A DNA stretch of 64,000 nt, taken from the NCBI GenBank assembly GCA_023935145.1, contig CM043697.1, positions 54,951,001-55,015,000 of the forward strand, in the 5' to 3' direction. The translations under genes and the position numbers were made by a program. This DNA is from Bretschneidera sinensis (taxonomy: Eukaryota; Streptophyta; Magnoliopsida; Brassicales; Akaniaceae). A model generated the notes under the pieces. That model did no database searches. It was not told the origin of the DNA and saw nothing but the letters and a program-made list of their open reading frames with translations. Of this stretch, positions 1 to 12,444 are shown one piece after another. Every line of letters begins with the position of its first letter. Position 1 is the first letter of the stretch.

Positions 1-2289
1 TATCAGTTTTTGTTTACTTCAGTTTTCAATTTTTATTCGAAAGAAGGAAGATTCGACAATTTAAGGAAGATAAGTTGTCGCACCACACTCAGAATAAAGG
101 AGCTTCAACACGAAGGCTTATTGATTAACCATTGAAATTTCGAGGCATTATATTGGTAAGTTAGATAAAGTGTGCTGAACTGTGTGATTAGCCTATCTTG
201 TAGTCGTCCTAAATTGCTTAACCCTTTCTCTGAGTATTTTTATCCATTTTCCAACTCTATGAGTAAATACCTTAACCTATGAGGATAATGGAGTTGAGGC
301 TTCTTTCTTGGTAGAATTCAAAGTTTTTATGCATCATTGGTTTATGGTAAGAAGGTTTAGGCTTAGTGCACACACTCATAGTTTCTCAGAAGACATGATT
401 TGAAAATCTCGTTAGTATTTGTGAGCTTTGGCCAATGTTTGTTTGAATGCTAGACAGTTCTGCAAAATTCTCGGATAAACAACATTCATGTTGTCACTTT
501 TCATGCATTGTTATTTCACTTGCATCACTAGGTACTAGCAATGAGCTGGTTGGGGGTTGTGATTAGGGCATGAAAATGCACTTTAGATAGAGTTAATTAT
601 ATGCATTTGTTAAGATTATTTTTTATTATTTAACTGAATTTCTTGACAAGTGTGATCTTTTGGAGAATTATCTGTTTTAGTGTGTTTTGCAAATTAAAAA
701 AGCAAAGAAGCCTTAAACAAAAAATATATAAAATATGTTCGAAAAAATCCATAACATTAGGACCAGTTCAGAGCAGTAGAACCAGGCCTGGAAAACAGCA
801 GAACCGGGCCTGGACAATAGCATATCCGGACCAGTTCAGAGTAGCAGAACCGGACCTAGACTAGACAGCAGGGGACACGGCCTGAACAGAAACCCTAGGG
901 CAGTTTTTTCTATCTATAAAGCTGTCTCTATACAACTATATATAGGATTTTTAGACTCAGAAATAGGGGGCTGAATAGATGCACATTGAATTTCTAGAGA
1001 GCTGCTGTGATTATGTATTGCCAGCTAAGCTAAGTTTCAACCAAGGCGAAGAGATGAACTCCTAGACATAACGGGTTTGGATTGTATTTAATCCAGTTAT
1101 TGGTGTTTTTAACGTTGAATAATTGTTTTGAGATGCTCCCTTTATTTAATATGAAGTTGATGTTTTTATGTGACAGACAATTATATTTTCTTCTTCCATA
1201 GATTTATTTAACTTTGGTGATTGTTGTTCTTTTTTTCCATATAAGTTCAGTCATGCTTCTCTTATGTGTGGAATTTAGAATGCAATTGATTTCGATAGAT
1301 TAATTATATGCGATTTTCCTTTAATGCGTTATTGTATCCGGATATATCATCTATTTAGGATATTATGTATGATCGATCGTTGCATTATTTGTAAAAACAA
1401 GAAGGGGATTTCTCATAATAATTTACAAAAAAGATATTTTTTGTGCTTTCACTATTATTTTTCGATTACGCATTTGGGATGTGAAACGCGTAATTGAGTT
1501 ATAATTACTGAATTGATACAAATTGAAGCTTTGTAATCTATGAGGGATTCATGGACCCTTGTGTTTCTCATTATTGATTTTCTTTCACTAAATTCAATTG
1601 CTTTATTTAATTCTCAACATTTTCTTAATATTAATTTTTAATTTTGTTTCCATTATTTTTTGCCTGAGACTTTGATTATAGAACGATCTCTTCATGGGAT
1701 CAACACCTCATTCTATACTGCTGCTACCGCATAGTACTATTTGGGCGTAATTCACTCCATATTCATCACAACCAAATCACAAAAAGAGAAAAGAACCCAG
1801 TACAATAGATATAATCCAAACCACAAAGATAATCCTTTCTATAAGTCTGATTCTCATATAACTTCCTTAATGGAAGGAAAGAACAGTATTTGGGTAGAGT
1901 TTCTTAGTGAAAAAATTGAGTTAATTTTTCTAGGGTTTGAAAAAGAAAGAGCGATGGGGAGAGAGAGAGATACGCACGGTAAAAAGAAAAAGAATCGTTA
2001 TATCTTAGTGTTAAAACTCCTTATACTTGTTACGCGAACTTGGGTGTGCGGCGTGGTACGTAGATGAAAAGTTTAAAACGTGTGTTTTCAACTTAATTGG
2101 CTGAGAATAGTGAAAATAATTTTTTTACATTTTCTAAATGAAGGTTATTTCCAATTTTTTTGTTAGAAACTATTTTATGTTTTTCATGGCCGAACACAAT
2201 TTTAATGTGTAAATGGTCCCATTTTCTAAAACTAAACATACCCTAATACTCTAACACTCTGTTTAGAACAAATAAATTATATAGGATTT
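1..2289. other. Region without recognisable gene
   Basis: I see no conserved protein in any frame. Short open frames here have no domain, no codon pattern and no convincing splice partners. Around 762-870 a G/C-rich motif close to GCAGAACCGGACCTGGA recurs three times in degenerate form, so this stretch may be part of an old LTR or tandem repeat. A TATA-like CTATCTATAAAG follows at about 909-920, which would also fit a retroelement promoter, but no partner LTR is in the window. Confidence 0.5.
762..870. repeat. Degenerate short tandem motif
   Basis: Three imperfect copies of a motif near GCAGAACCGGACCTGGA begin at about 773, 799 and 844. They are more G/C-rich than the sequence around them. 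The function is unknown; such motifs are common inside plant LTRs. Confidence 0.45.
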
Positions 2290-2600
2290 GTTTGTTAACA
2301 GTTTTCAAAAACTGTTTCATAAACACTGTTTTGCAAAAACCGGTTTTACAAAACTGGATTTTTAAGGGCATGTTTGGAGAAAGTGTTCAATTTTCGGTGT
2401 TCGAAAACTGTTTTCGAAAAGAGTTTCTGAAAACAGTTTTCAGTTTTCAGTATTCGAAAACATGTTTGGATAACAGTGTTCGAAAACTGTTTTCGAAACA
2501 GTTTTCAGCGAAATGTTGTTTGGTTAATCAGTGTATGAAAACTGTTTTGAAAATGGAAAACTGTTTGGATTGCACTTTTGGTATTATTTTCAGCTTTCAG
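2290..2600. repeat. Harbinger subterminal palindromic repeats
   Basis: Motifs such as AAAACTGTTTTCGAAAAC and GAAAACAGTTTTCAG occur many times in both orientations, inside and just outside the left terminus. Transposases of this type bind repeated subterminal motifs, so these are plausible binding sites. Their spread to 2290, outside the inferred end, suggests a related element was nested here or that the true end lies further left. Confidence 0.55.
2366..2388 (+). repeat. Harbinger left terminal inverted repeat
   Basis: It starts GGGCATGTTTGGAGAAAGTG and pairs with 9074-9096 at 18 of 23 positions. The bases before it (TAA) fit the TWA target preference of PIF/Harbinger elements. Confidence 0.7.
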
Positions 2601-2780
2601 TTTTCAGTGTTCACTTTAAATTATAATATCTAAAATTAATTTTATTTCTCATTTTTACTAAATACAATTTTTTAAGCACCCACCAAATACTTGAAAATAA
2701 TTAATATTATTTTATTTTTAAAAAATTAGTATTTTTATATATCATCAATCAAACATGACAACACTCTTTCTCTGGTCATG

Positions 2781-2945
2781 TCATGTTTGTTTGTTAAATA
2801 AATTCTGAAAAATAAAAATAAAATTTACAATACAACTTTTACAAACTCTTTATAACATTTCAACATCTAACCCATTTTATTTCTCATGTTTGTTTGTTAA
2901 ATAAATTCTTAAAAATTAAAATAAAATATACAATACAACTATTAC
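2781..2945. repeat. Direct repeat, about 60 bp twice
   Basis: A segment beginning TCATGTTTGTTTGTTAAATA at 2781 recurs at 2883 with a few changes and small gaps, a period of 102 bp. It lies inside the Harbinger element, downstream of the transposase gene. Confidence 0.7.
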
Positions 2946-3316
2946 AATATGATAAATTGATAAAATGGAAACGAACGACCCAAAATTCTTCCTTCAAACA
3001 GGTTTGCCTCAATTGCCCAATTTGGTTGGTTTGCCATCCTCACATCCTATAAGTCAAATAATATATCAATATGTGAAATATATTCCTAAGAAAAAAAACT
3101 TAATTCGGTAACTAAAAAAACTAAATTAACACAAATAAGGACGTTAAATTAACTAAATCTTACCGATACAGATTAACATGATTACCATATATTAAATCAA
3201 ATACCAAAACGGTCTGCCCACATCTGATTGGCAATAAACTCACGAGAGGCTGCCATAGCTGCTGCACACGCATCAGACAAATCAACAGTATAATTATTTG
3301 TCAATGTGCTCGACCC

Positions 3317-4603
3317 TCATTCACTTTCTGCTTCATGACCCTCTGTTTCCCATTCATTAAACAGTTGATCACTCTGAGAACACTGACGTATAAAATTATG
3401 TACGACACAACAAGCAACAACTATAAGAGGTTGTCTAGCAGGCTTGAATCGAGGCATCATTTTTAAAATTGGAAAGCGTGCCTTTAAAACCCCAAAGCAA
3501 CGTTCTATAACATTCCGTAAAGATGAGTGCCTATAGTTATATAGTTCTCTATAACCCGTTGGTTGTCGTGTTCTACCTTGATATTCATTTAAGTGATATC
3601 GTTCACCCCTAAACGGTGGAAGAAACCCGGCTGTACATGGATAACCGGAATCCACCAAATAATACTCACCTATAAGTCATACAAATTCTCTTAGTACATA
3701 TCAATCAATTAGTATATAACTTCAAATTAATACTAAAATAGATTTACCATTAGTAGGCTAAGGAAATTGAGCATCCGATCCAGTTAAAGCATCCAAAAGA
3801 ACTCGTGAATCGTTAGCTGTACCTTCCCACCCACTATACACGTATGTGAATTTCATGTCGAAGGAACATGCACACATCACATTCTATGTGACAACCGATT
3901 TTCTACCCCTATAACTGGTAGTTTTTTCTGCTGGCACCCATGCACTGATGTGCGTTCCATCAATTGCGCCAATGCATTTCTGGTGAAGCATTAAATTGTA
4001 TATGATAACATTCATTGGTATTATATATTGTATATATAAAGCCAAACTAATAAAATGAAAATCAAGCATATGATACATTACCTTAAAATAAGGGTAAAAC
4101 CTTCGATCATGTCTAATTTGTGGAGGCATCACGTGATCATTCGATGGACATATTATGTGCTTCGCAAACTTATTCATTGCTCTCATCACTGTCTTAAAAT
4201 GCCGATTAATTGTTTCAAATGAATGTTGAAACCGATCAGCTACAACTCTGTGCCCCACATTGTGCCCCACAATAAACAAGAAAATGGCCATCATTTCCTC
4301 TACTGTGACATCCCTTGAGTCTTCTATATAATTATATTGCTTCAATGTGTTACATAAGTGCAAAAATATTTCTTTGTCCATGCGAAACAATTCATAAACT
4401 ACCTCTGAACGACCATTTAACAATTCGGCTATATATTCATGTCCACTGAGTCATGATGTTCGCATAGGTAATTTATTCATAAATTGTTCATCATATTCGG
4501 CAAATATAGGAAGCATTAACAATGAGAGCATTTCATACTCATCTTCAGAAGACGAACTTGATGAATTCCTGCTACCACAATTATTGGGGTCTGAATTGTC
4601 CAT
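3317..4603 (-). pseudogene. PIF/Harbinger transposase (DDE_Tnp_4), degraded
   Basis: Three exons can be joined: 4603-4082, 3979-3748 and 3669-3317, with introns of 102 and 78 bp and intact GT-AG borders, for about 368 codons, a normal length for plant Harbinger transposases. Catalytic motifs are visible: CIGAIDGTHI with the first Asp, YYLVDSGYP with the second, and NVIERCFGVLKARFP with the Glu, 48 residues after the second Asp. Three in-frame stops break it: TGA at 4453-4451, TAG at 3886-3884 and TAG at 3760-3758. Each could come from a single C-to-T or G-to-A change, as expected in methylated, silenced repeats. The N-terminus is a Ser/Glu/Asp-rich stretch. No active transposase can be made from this copy. 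Confidence 0.88.
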
Positions 4604-5001
4604 TTCTTAACCTAAACAAAAAATAAGTCATATTACTTTTTTGCCATATAGTATAGTTTATAAACAACAAATCTAAATAGATTGAAGTTTAATTCTAGAT
4701 TTTTTTAAAAATTTAACAGCATCTCCTATGTTTTCTATGAATTATCAAATCTAGTTATACCTGTATACACAATTCTAATCATTCTTAAATAATTAGACCT
4801 ATATACACAATTCTAATTAATCATATTCCAACAATGCATGGAATGTTAAACGCATAAGTTTAATCCAAAGAAATAACATAACATCCATAAACTAAAAAAG
4901 GTAATAAAAAAATCCAAGTACAAACATAAACACACTTCAACGAACAAATAGTATCCTTAACACAGAAACATAATTTAAACACAAAGCAATGTCTCCAACT
5001 C

Positions 5002-6059
5002 TCAACCAATCTTATCTAACCACACATTCTTCCTCTTCAAAGGAATTTTAATGAATGCCTCCCTCAAATCAAAATTACCTGTAAATTTTTCTAATGCCTT
5101 CAAATATGTGTCATCATCCACCTCATTTTCCATTTCATCAAGTACTTTCAAACACGCTGCAACTGAATAATCAGTAGAAACCATCGAACTCGTTACCTCA
5201 ACGCTTTTCTCTCTATACCTCTCAGCCCTAGCCAAAGAAGCTTCTGTCCTTGCTTTTGTGGCCTCCATGAAACAGGCAAAAACTTCACTCAATTGATTAT
5301 TTCTAGTTTCCTTCTGTTTTTTCTTTTCATTTATTTTAGACCGCTTGGCAGAATGTTCAGGCTGAGTGGGCTGAGTGGGCTGAATGGGCTGAGTGTTTGG
5401 GCTTTCAAGGTCAACCGGAGTATTTGGGTCATCTGGGTTACCAAGGCCATCAACATCAACATCTACATGCATGCCACTATTGAGAAAAGCTTCATGCAAT
5501 GCATTCTCCTCATCGGAATTAGGTGGATCTTGGGTTGAAGCATGGTGAAGAATTCCTTTGGCGGTTGACTTGTTAAAGACTATGCCTAACAATTTGTAGT
5601 GTTCACAGCCTTGCTTACGAAATTGGGAAACTTTTGGGTGTGCCTACGAAAAAAAATATCGATATAAAAGTAATTATCGAAATAAAATAAATTTTCGTAA
5701 AATAAATTCACACTACGTAAGACTAGGGAGAAAGACAATACCCGAATGTAATTTTCCCAAGTCTCATCTAAGGTTGTGATAGTATTACTTTCAGCATTCC
5801 AACCAAACCCAGTTTGTTCAAGCAATTGACTAAACAGGCGGTGTTTCAAACATAACATTTGAAATTTCTCCCTCAATTGTTTCAATGTAAAGACCTTGTT
5901 GGTCTTCAAATTCAATTCTTTTAGAATGATATCCCAAATCCTTCTATGAAACACACCATCGTTCATGTTTCCTTTGTTTACCTCAGTAACCATGATATCG
6001 ATAAAACATTTCTCTCTCTCAGAGCCCCATAAAGATACATCAATGCTTTCAGAAGCCAT
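5002..6059 (-). CDS. Harbinger accessory protein with Myb/SANT-like domain
   Basis: Two exons, 6059-5742 and 5643-5002, join in phase 0 across a 98-bp intron with GT-AG borders, giving 319 residues without a stop. The N-terminal half is a Myb/SANT-like DNA-binding domain of the kind found in plant transposon ORF1 proteins (Myb_DNA-bind_3 type). Tryptophans at about residues 11 and 42, and the stretch LREKFQMLCLKHRLF, mark its helices. The middle is Pro/Gln/Asp-rich with a basic patch (AKRSKINEKKKQKE) that could be a nuclear signal. The C-terminal part is helical, ending near IPLKRKNVWL. In characterised elements this protein helps the transposase bind DNA and enter the nucleus. Here the partner transposase is broken, so this copy could act only for relatives elsewhere. 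Confidence 0.8.
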
Positions 6060-9000
6060 CTACAATAAAAGTGTGTGTAACAATTTATTATTGAACAATA
6101 CAAACTAACCGGCTATTTTAAAACAAACTAGCTTATTTACAACAAGACAAGCAACCCAACAATATTAATGAAATACCCATCACCCTCAAAAACCATCATG
6201 TCATGTTAATTCTAATCTTATCTTACTATAATCTTGTCAATTAATTAAACCGACCCTATGGGTGTGGGAAGGATTAAGTTGGGATAGTTTTGTTAACAAT
6301 AAATCAGTAAATCCCATGAGATAAAACTAATCATAATAATTAATCTCATTTTTTTTGTCTTGTCTCACTCATAGAATAAAATCAATCCTCTCTTTGGGAT
6401 TAACATTTTTTTCTTTCATTTTTTATCCTTGAATAATAATTATTATAATTCTTATAATAATAATTAAAAAAATTACATTTAACCACTTATAGTATGACTT
6501 AACCTACCGTTAAAGACTCATAGTTTCAAAACCTACAGATATATCATAAAATATTCATATTTTAATTTAAGATGACAAATTTTTTACTTTTAAGTCTCAA
6601 TTAATCAAATTTGTTATCTTCGATCAACCACCATTACAAATCAACATTAATTTGAAAAAATCCCAGTAATACCTTTTAATGGGTGGAGAGAACAGAGCCA
6701 TCCCTTTAAACTCGTTTAATTCAGCCTATTTTTGGTCAATTTTTTTACAGAAGTTATAAAACAGTTAAAAAACCATATTACCGTTAATTTTGAGTTTCAT
6801 TTTTAGGTAATTTTAGTACATTTTAACTTTTCCTCACTTCTGACATGGTTACTGGTGGAGGCTGAAGCAGGGGTCTGGGCCTGAACAGCAGCTAAGGCAA
6901 AAACAAAAATGACTTACCTGGATGGGGTCAATCGAAGAAAAAAAAATGACAGCAGCAACCACGACCACAACTCCTAACAAAATCCCAAAATAGCCATTTT
7001 TTTTCTATTATGTTAAATTTGGTGAGAGACTAACAAAAATTTAATCAAGCACAAAAAAGAGACCGAAGAGCCATGCATAGAGATAAGAAAAATAAAAATT
7101 ATTTTATTTTATTTTATTGTAAGAGATATCAACTATCTTAATCAACAAGTATGAAATTTTTGGGGCTGTTTTTTAAGATTTATTTCCACTGAAATCTTTA
7201 CACATGCAATAATAGTCAATAACACAAATGACAACATCAATGCTATAATAATTTTTACCTAATCAAGAGTCTAAATTCAAATCCCTAATGAGATTGAAGA
7301 GGGGGAGACAGTTTACACTGTCATTACTTTATTCTTTGACATCCCATAAAGTTCTATAAATGCTATAATAATTTTTACCTAATCAAGAGTCTAAATTCAA
7401 ATCCCCAATGAGATTGAAGAGGACAAACAAATATCTTTGAGTCCATAACTGGTTTGGTTTTGAAAAGCATCAGCTTTTGTCCTTTTGAATGCCCACCATT
7501 ACAAGCAAAAGAAATAAGGGAGGGAGAAACCTTCAACGAGTAGTATTAAAGTGCATTTTTTCAAATGGTACACAGTGTTGATCATGAAAAAGAAAAAGAG
7601 AATCCCACAACTTAAGTTACTGAAGAATCCATCCATGACTTCAGAGATTCAACCAAAAATGGGAATACAAACCAAAGGCAAAATATAACCAAGGCCGACC
7701 AATATAATAAGAGGTGGACAAAATGAAGAGTTTCCATTTCCTAAACAAGTAACTTTGTTCATGCAGCATTAATAACAACATCAGATAGTGTAAAAGGTGC
7801 ACATATATCTTACAAATTTTATGACAACAGTAAAAACTTCAAGGATAGAGAGCCAGAGGCAAAAGCTACTGTAAAAACTATTAAGATTCATCTGTAATCA
7901 TCTTTTTTATTTTTTTTTATATATAAGTAAAATTGTAATAATCTTTTTGTTTTTTATGTTTCCTTTTCTGTGTACCTCAACAAAGCCCTCATGCTTCTCA
8001 TTCCACAAGTGGTGAAGCATCCTCATTATACGAGTAAAAGAATAATAAACACAACACCAACATGGATAGAGATAAAAAGTAGGATAAGCAAGCACCCACG
8101 CATATACACTCGAGAGGTGGAGAGACAAACATATCCTGAATTTTTTATTCATGTATATCCAGAGTTGTAATTATCCAAGCAATTTGCAAGCTTACAGAAA
8201 CTCATTTCAAAAAGGGGAAAAGAAAAAAAAATAGAGCAATATCATATCACTGTAAACCCTTGACAGCTGAAACTCAAGTCATTTGTGCAGAGAAAATGAA
8301 CACATACAGTAATAAAAAAAATCAACAGAGCTAGTAAAATAAATAGAGAAAAAAACTGAAATTAATTTCATTATAGTTAACTTTTTAAGCAATTAGGAGT
8401 TTTTCAATTCTAAACCTATATCTACCAAAATTAGGGGTTAACTCCAAACAACTCAAGATCTATAAATTAAAATAAAATTAAGCATATCCAGATCATACAC
8501 CATATATAATAATAGGAAATAGTAGAAGATTAAAGTTAGAAACTTACAAGAACATGATCGTGGAAATTTTTCTCTGAAGAGCACTGTTTGACGAAAATAG
8601 TACGATGCTTACCAAAGCCTGGTCAGTGCCTTAAAAGTAGAAGCGAATTGAAATCGTTGTCGTTTGGAAGGAGCTGATGTGAAAAAATAAAGAAAACCCA
8701 CAACGGGACGGCGGTGAGGTGAGCGGTCAAGGATGAAGACCGTGAGAGATAGGAGAGGAGGACAAGGATGACGGCCGTGAGAGAGAGGGGGAAAAAGAGA
8801 CACAAAGGAGAGAACCGGTGAACCAGATAAGCAGAGACAAATGAGAGAGAGGGCAGAGAGTCGCGGTCTAGAGAAAAGAGAAGAAAGAAGAGAGTAGAGA
8901 GAAGAGGCTGAATTCAGAAAATTAAATCCGAAAACTCCGTTTAGGAGTTTTCAAATAATAATGTTTGAAAACTACTGTATGTTGAAAAATTGTTTTTGAT

Positions 9001-9073
9001 CATTAACCCCAAACATATCAACCAGTGTTTGAAAACTCTTTTCAATGTTTGAACACAGAAAAGAAAAGAGTGT
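6060..9073. other. Non-coding part of the Harbinger element
   Basis: No gene is visible. The stretch holds a 64-bp direct repeat (7239-7422), an ATTTT run near 7100-7130, and a purine-rich block at 8730-8920 made of GAGAG and AGAGA runs. This could be the promoter side of the accessory gene. Confidence 0.5.
7239..7422. repeat. 64-bp direct repeat, two copies
   Basis: Positions 7239-7302 and 7359-7422 are the same apart from one base (a T/C difference), with a period of 120 bp. The near identity points to a recent local duplication inside the Harbinger element. Confidence 0.85.
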
Positions 9074-9096
9074 AAACACTCTCCCCAAACATCACC
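9074..9096 (-). repeat. Harbinger right terminal inverted repeat
   Basis: Read inward on the minus strand it begins GGTGATGTTTGGGGAGAGTG and matches the left terminus at 18 of 23 positions. Confidence 0.7.
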
Positions 9097-11311
9097 TATG
9101 AAACTCCAAAACAGAGTTTTCAGTTTTCATTTTTCATTTTTTACGCCCTAAACCACTACTCAGTGTTCTCTCTCTGCTCTCTGCCCTTTTCTCTCTTCTC
9201 TCGATTTTCATTCCTCATCTCCCTTAACTGTTCTCATCTCACTCTCAGTCTTCTTCGTCTTCTTTTTGGGGTTTGATTTCTTTCTTCGTTTTCTTCTTCT
9301 GATTTTGATTTCTTTGTCTCTCTAATGTCTAATTCTTCTTCGTCTCAGTCTCTCTGTTTCGTTGATCTCTCGATCAGTGGTGGAGGCAAAGCAGCGGCGA
9401 TGGTGACACCGGTAAAGAGGGGAAGCAGAGGGAAATGGGTGCAATTTTTCTGTATGTATACTCCATTTATGAACAATAGGTTTCGGGTGAGTGATTTATT
9501 TTTGTTTCTGTTTTCTTTGTTAAGTATTTGGGTGCAATTTTTTAAACAAAATCCCTAGAGTTTTTCTTGGAATTTCTTAGGAATCAGTAGCCCTTAATTT
9601 ATTAAATCACTTATTTTCTTATTTGTGTTACAAGGTCAGATTATCAAGTGGATTTTGTCGTTGTTTTTGTCACCACCAGCGTCTGAGCAACCCCAAATTT
9701 TCGGTAACAACATCCCTTTCCTCTTTGCCATTGTTGGTTTCAAATCTAAGATAGTTTAAGATGTTTGTGTAAATTAATCCAACTTTTGTTTTTGAACCGT
9801 TTTTCTCTGTAAATAGTTTTGCTTATATTTTAATTTCCTATAATTTACCTATCATTGCTAGATTAGCTTGCAGTTGTTAGAAATCATGATGTGTCTGTTG
9901 TTCTTAGATCTCTTTTTCACTATGGAAATTCTTTTGCTTAGTCTCACTGTTCTATGTGGATGATATGGAGAAGCTTTTAAAAAAGTTTGATAATAACTTC
10001 TTTATGAAGTTGTCTGTTGTCACCACTTTGTGTAACTCTAGTGTTTTCTTCACCACTTGAATCATCTTTAACTTTTATTCATCAATGTAGGTCCAATCAG
10101 TTGACATTATACTAGCTTTAATTGATTTCGTACAAATTTTCATCCTCTGAAATACTACTATTTTTAGATATTAGTTTGTACTTAATTTTGTTAGCTACCG
10201 GGTGGATTTTCAAAAGTGAAAATAAGGAATAAATTTTTGCATATGAAATTAGTAAGTTTGCTGCAAAATCTTAGCTCTGAGTGAAATTTCATGCTATACT
10301 TTTGGTTGGTATGCATTTGAACTATGTTCTTGTTTGCTTCTTCTTTCATTGATTTTTTTTTTTTTTTTTTTTTATGAGATTACATTTACTATGTTGTAAA
10401 AAAGTGCTGATAAATGCATAATAGTGAATTCTGATGCCAAACTTTTCCAATTGAGGTCATATGATTCTTACCTACTTCTTCAGTTTCTATAGAGAACAAG
10501 CAGGTCTTGGTACACAAACCTTGGTGACTCAGGCCCTGTTTATGTGTGAAGAGAAAGAAACATGAAATATAAAAAGTTAGATTATTAACATGAAAATGAA
10601 GGATCTTGGTCAGGAAAACGAATCAATGACTTGATCATCTGCAGGTAAATTATAGGGTTGTACCTCATTCATTGTTATCTTTTCGGTTTTGGTTGGGTTA
10701 GTTTATTGTTCCTTCTTTTTGCGTTAAACCTTTTGGCAAGGGATATAGACTAAGTGTAAGTTTTTTTTAAAAAAAAAAAAAAGAAATTGGAGAATAATTT
10801 GAAATTTCATCAAGCTTATGTTTGCACTTTGAAGCATCTGGCCCATGCATTAAAAAGGTTATGCATAGCAGGATGAAATTATTGTTGTCTTATCTTTTGG
10901 AGAGGCATCAAGGCCAAGTTAGTTTATTTCTTTCTGAGTTTCTGAAGCTCTGATGAGATTTTTTTTTCTCATTTAATACATTATATATTTCCATACAATA
11001 ATGTTTGGAACATTTTTGTCCTTTGGATTGGATTTACCTTTTATATCTCTTTTTTATGTTTTTTTTTTCTGTGATTAAACAATCCGACTAGAGTAGTGAA
11101 AGACCTCAGGTTCATCTTGGCATGGAACATGTTGTATTGATGTTATAATGTAGCATAAACATCATTATTGTTAATTTATTTTTCCGTATTGGTTGTTGTC
11201 TGATAATGTGGTCCTTTCAATTGTTTAGTTGGTAGATATATTTTTTTCCTTTCCTTTTTCCCTTTTCAATTAATGACATTGTTGCTGTGTTGGTTCTTGG
11301 TCTTTTATCAG
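9097..11311. other. Intergenic region with weak exon-like segments
   Basis: A pyrimidine-rich stretch (9158-9330) resembling a plant 5' leader precedes an ATG at 9325. The frame stays open for 54 codons to a good GTGAGT donor at 9487, and an in-phase open segment lies at 9635-9703. I recognise no protein in either, so this may be a decayed gene start or chance. A run of about 28 T lies near 10343-10370. Confidence 0.35.
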
Positions 11312-11560
11312 TCCCTGGGAAATATTTTAGTGCTTCAATATCTTCTGAATGTTCTTGAAGAAGACTTTGTACCCTGTAGCAGTGTGCATACAGGTAAATC
11401 AATATCTATTTTATGTTTTTCTTCCTTTTTCTTTGTCAGGTTTTAAACTTTTGGAAGGATTGAACAGCTCATTTTGCTGTTGCAGAAACCATGAACTAGA
11501 AACCAGTAAGGGAGTCCTTACTGAACACATCTGGTATTAAGTTTGTATTCCCCTGGTATT
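11312..11560 (+). pseudogene. SNI1-like gene fragment
   Basis: An exon-like segment at 11312-11393, flanked by TTATCAG and GTAAAT, reads LGNILVLQYLLNVLEEDF after one leading Ser, then a Pro and a Val. Joined in phase to 11487 (acceptor TTGCAG) it continues ETMN, then a TAG stop, then a frame holding RESLLN. The spacing of LGN, YL, VL, DF, P, V, ETMN and ESLLN agrees with what I recall of SNI1, the armadillo-like plant protein that represses immune genes and belongs to the SMC5/6 complex. In SNI1 a Trp follows ETMN, so TAG here would be a TGG-to-TAG change. I could not place the other exons, so this looks like a relic. The assignment rests on recall of about 35 residues. Confidence 0.5.
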
Positions 11561-12321
11561 TGTAAGACTGTCATTTTTTTTGCTTTAGATTAAGTTGTAT
11601 GCAGTACTTCACTTTGCCTATGGAACTTAAAACAGATCTTGGAACATATATGATGATAATTCAGTTATTATCGGTTAATTGTGGTCATTTGATGAGGAAT
11701 TTGAAGTGCAGGTTTGATTTCCTGCGTTTCTTGAGGTTGTTTTTATTGGCTTTCTTTCTATCAAACTTTAATGCAGTTTTTTTATTTAAAAAAACAGTCA
11801 TTTGAGTGCTTAGATGAATTCCTCTTCTCAGTTTAAGGGTCGGTTAAACCAAGTTGAGTTCATAAATGCATCAGTTACCTACAATGTAAGATGTTATAAG
11901 TTGAATTTCACCTAGGGGTGCTGGTCATTGTTTTGAAGGCTCTCATATCACTCCAATAGTTTCAACTAATTTCACCTTAAATGGGAGTCAAAGCAAAAGA
12001 ACTGAGCAACCTTATATAGGCTATATTACATTCTTTAGGTCCTGATTAAAATCTCATTTGATCTCAAATGATTTTTTTTTTTTTTTTACTTCTAGTAGAT
12101 CCTTTGATGTTCAATGGGGGCAGATATCAATCTTAATTAACAGTAATTAACTAAATGGAAATCATAAATCTTTTTTTGAGCATTCTTTTATGAGATTTGT
12201 TGAGTCATAAAGCTTGGCAACAGAATAATCTCATTCAAGATTAGTTAATCTGGGCAATTATTGATGGCATACTCCTCTAGTTCATTTCTTGCTTGTTTTA
12301 TTTAATAAGTTTAGTATCAGT

Positions 12322-12444
12322 GGCGGGCAAGGACGTCCTAACAATGTTGAAGCTGCAAAGAAGTCACAGCTTGGAAAGTACTCTGTTGACGGTGAAAGCA
12401 ATGAAGCTAAGAAAGGAATGTTTGTTAAGGGCTATACTTACTAG
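12322..12444 (+). other. Possible orphan terminal exon
   Basis: After a TATCAG acceptor at 12320 a frame is open for 40 codons up to TAG (12442-12444). It is hydrophilic and Lys/Gly-rich, ending KKGMFVKGYTY. I recognise no family and find no upstream partner exon that fits. It may belong to the same decayed locus as the SNI1-like fragment or be chance. Confidence 0.25.

Larger units (their letters stand above)
2366..9096 (-). mobile_element. PIF/Harbinger DNA transposon, 6.7 kb
   Basis: This is a class II element with the two-gene layout typical of plant PIF/Harbinger transposons: a DDE transposase (3317-4603) and a Myb/SANT-like accessory protein (5002-6059), both on the minus strand. The left end reads GGGCATGTTTGGAGAAAGTG (2366 onward). 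The right end, read inward on the other strand, is GGTGATGTTTGGGGAGAGTG (from 9096), giving 18 of 23 matching bases. Subterminal DNA is full of short palindromic GAAAAC and GTTTTC motifs on both sides. The 3-bp duplications expected of the family are not clean: TAA on the left against TAT on the right, so the exact boundary is uncertain. The transposase is dead, but the accessory gene is open. Confidence 0.8.

Noticed and set aside
643..2067. Short open frames near the left edge
   Set aside because: No family match, no splice partners, and low-complexity Lys/Arg-rich translation expected from AT-rich DNA.
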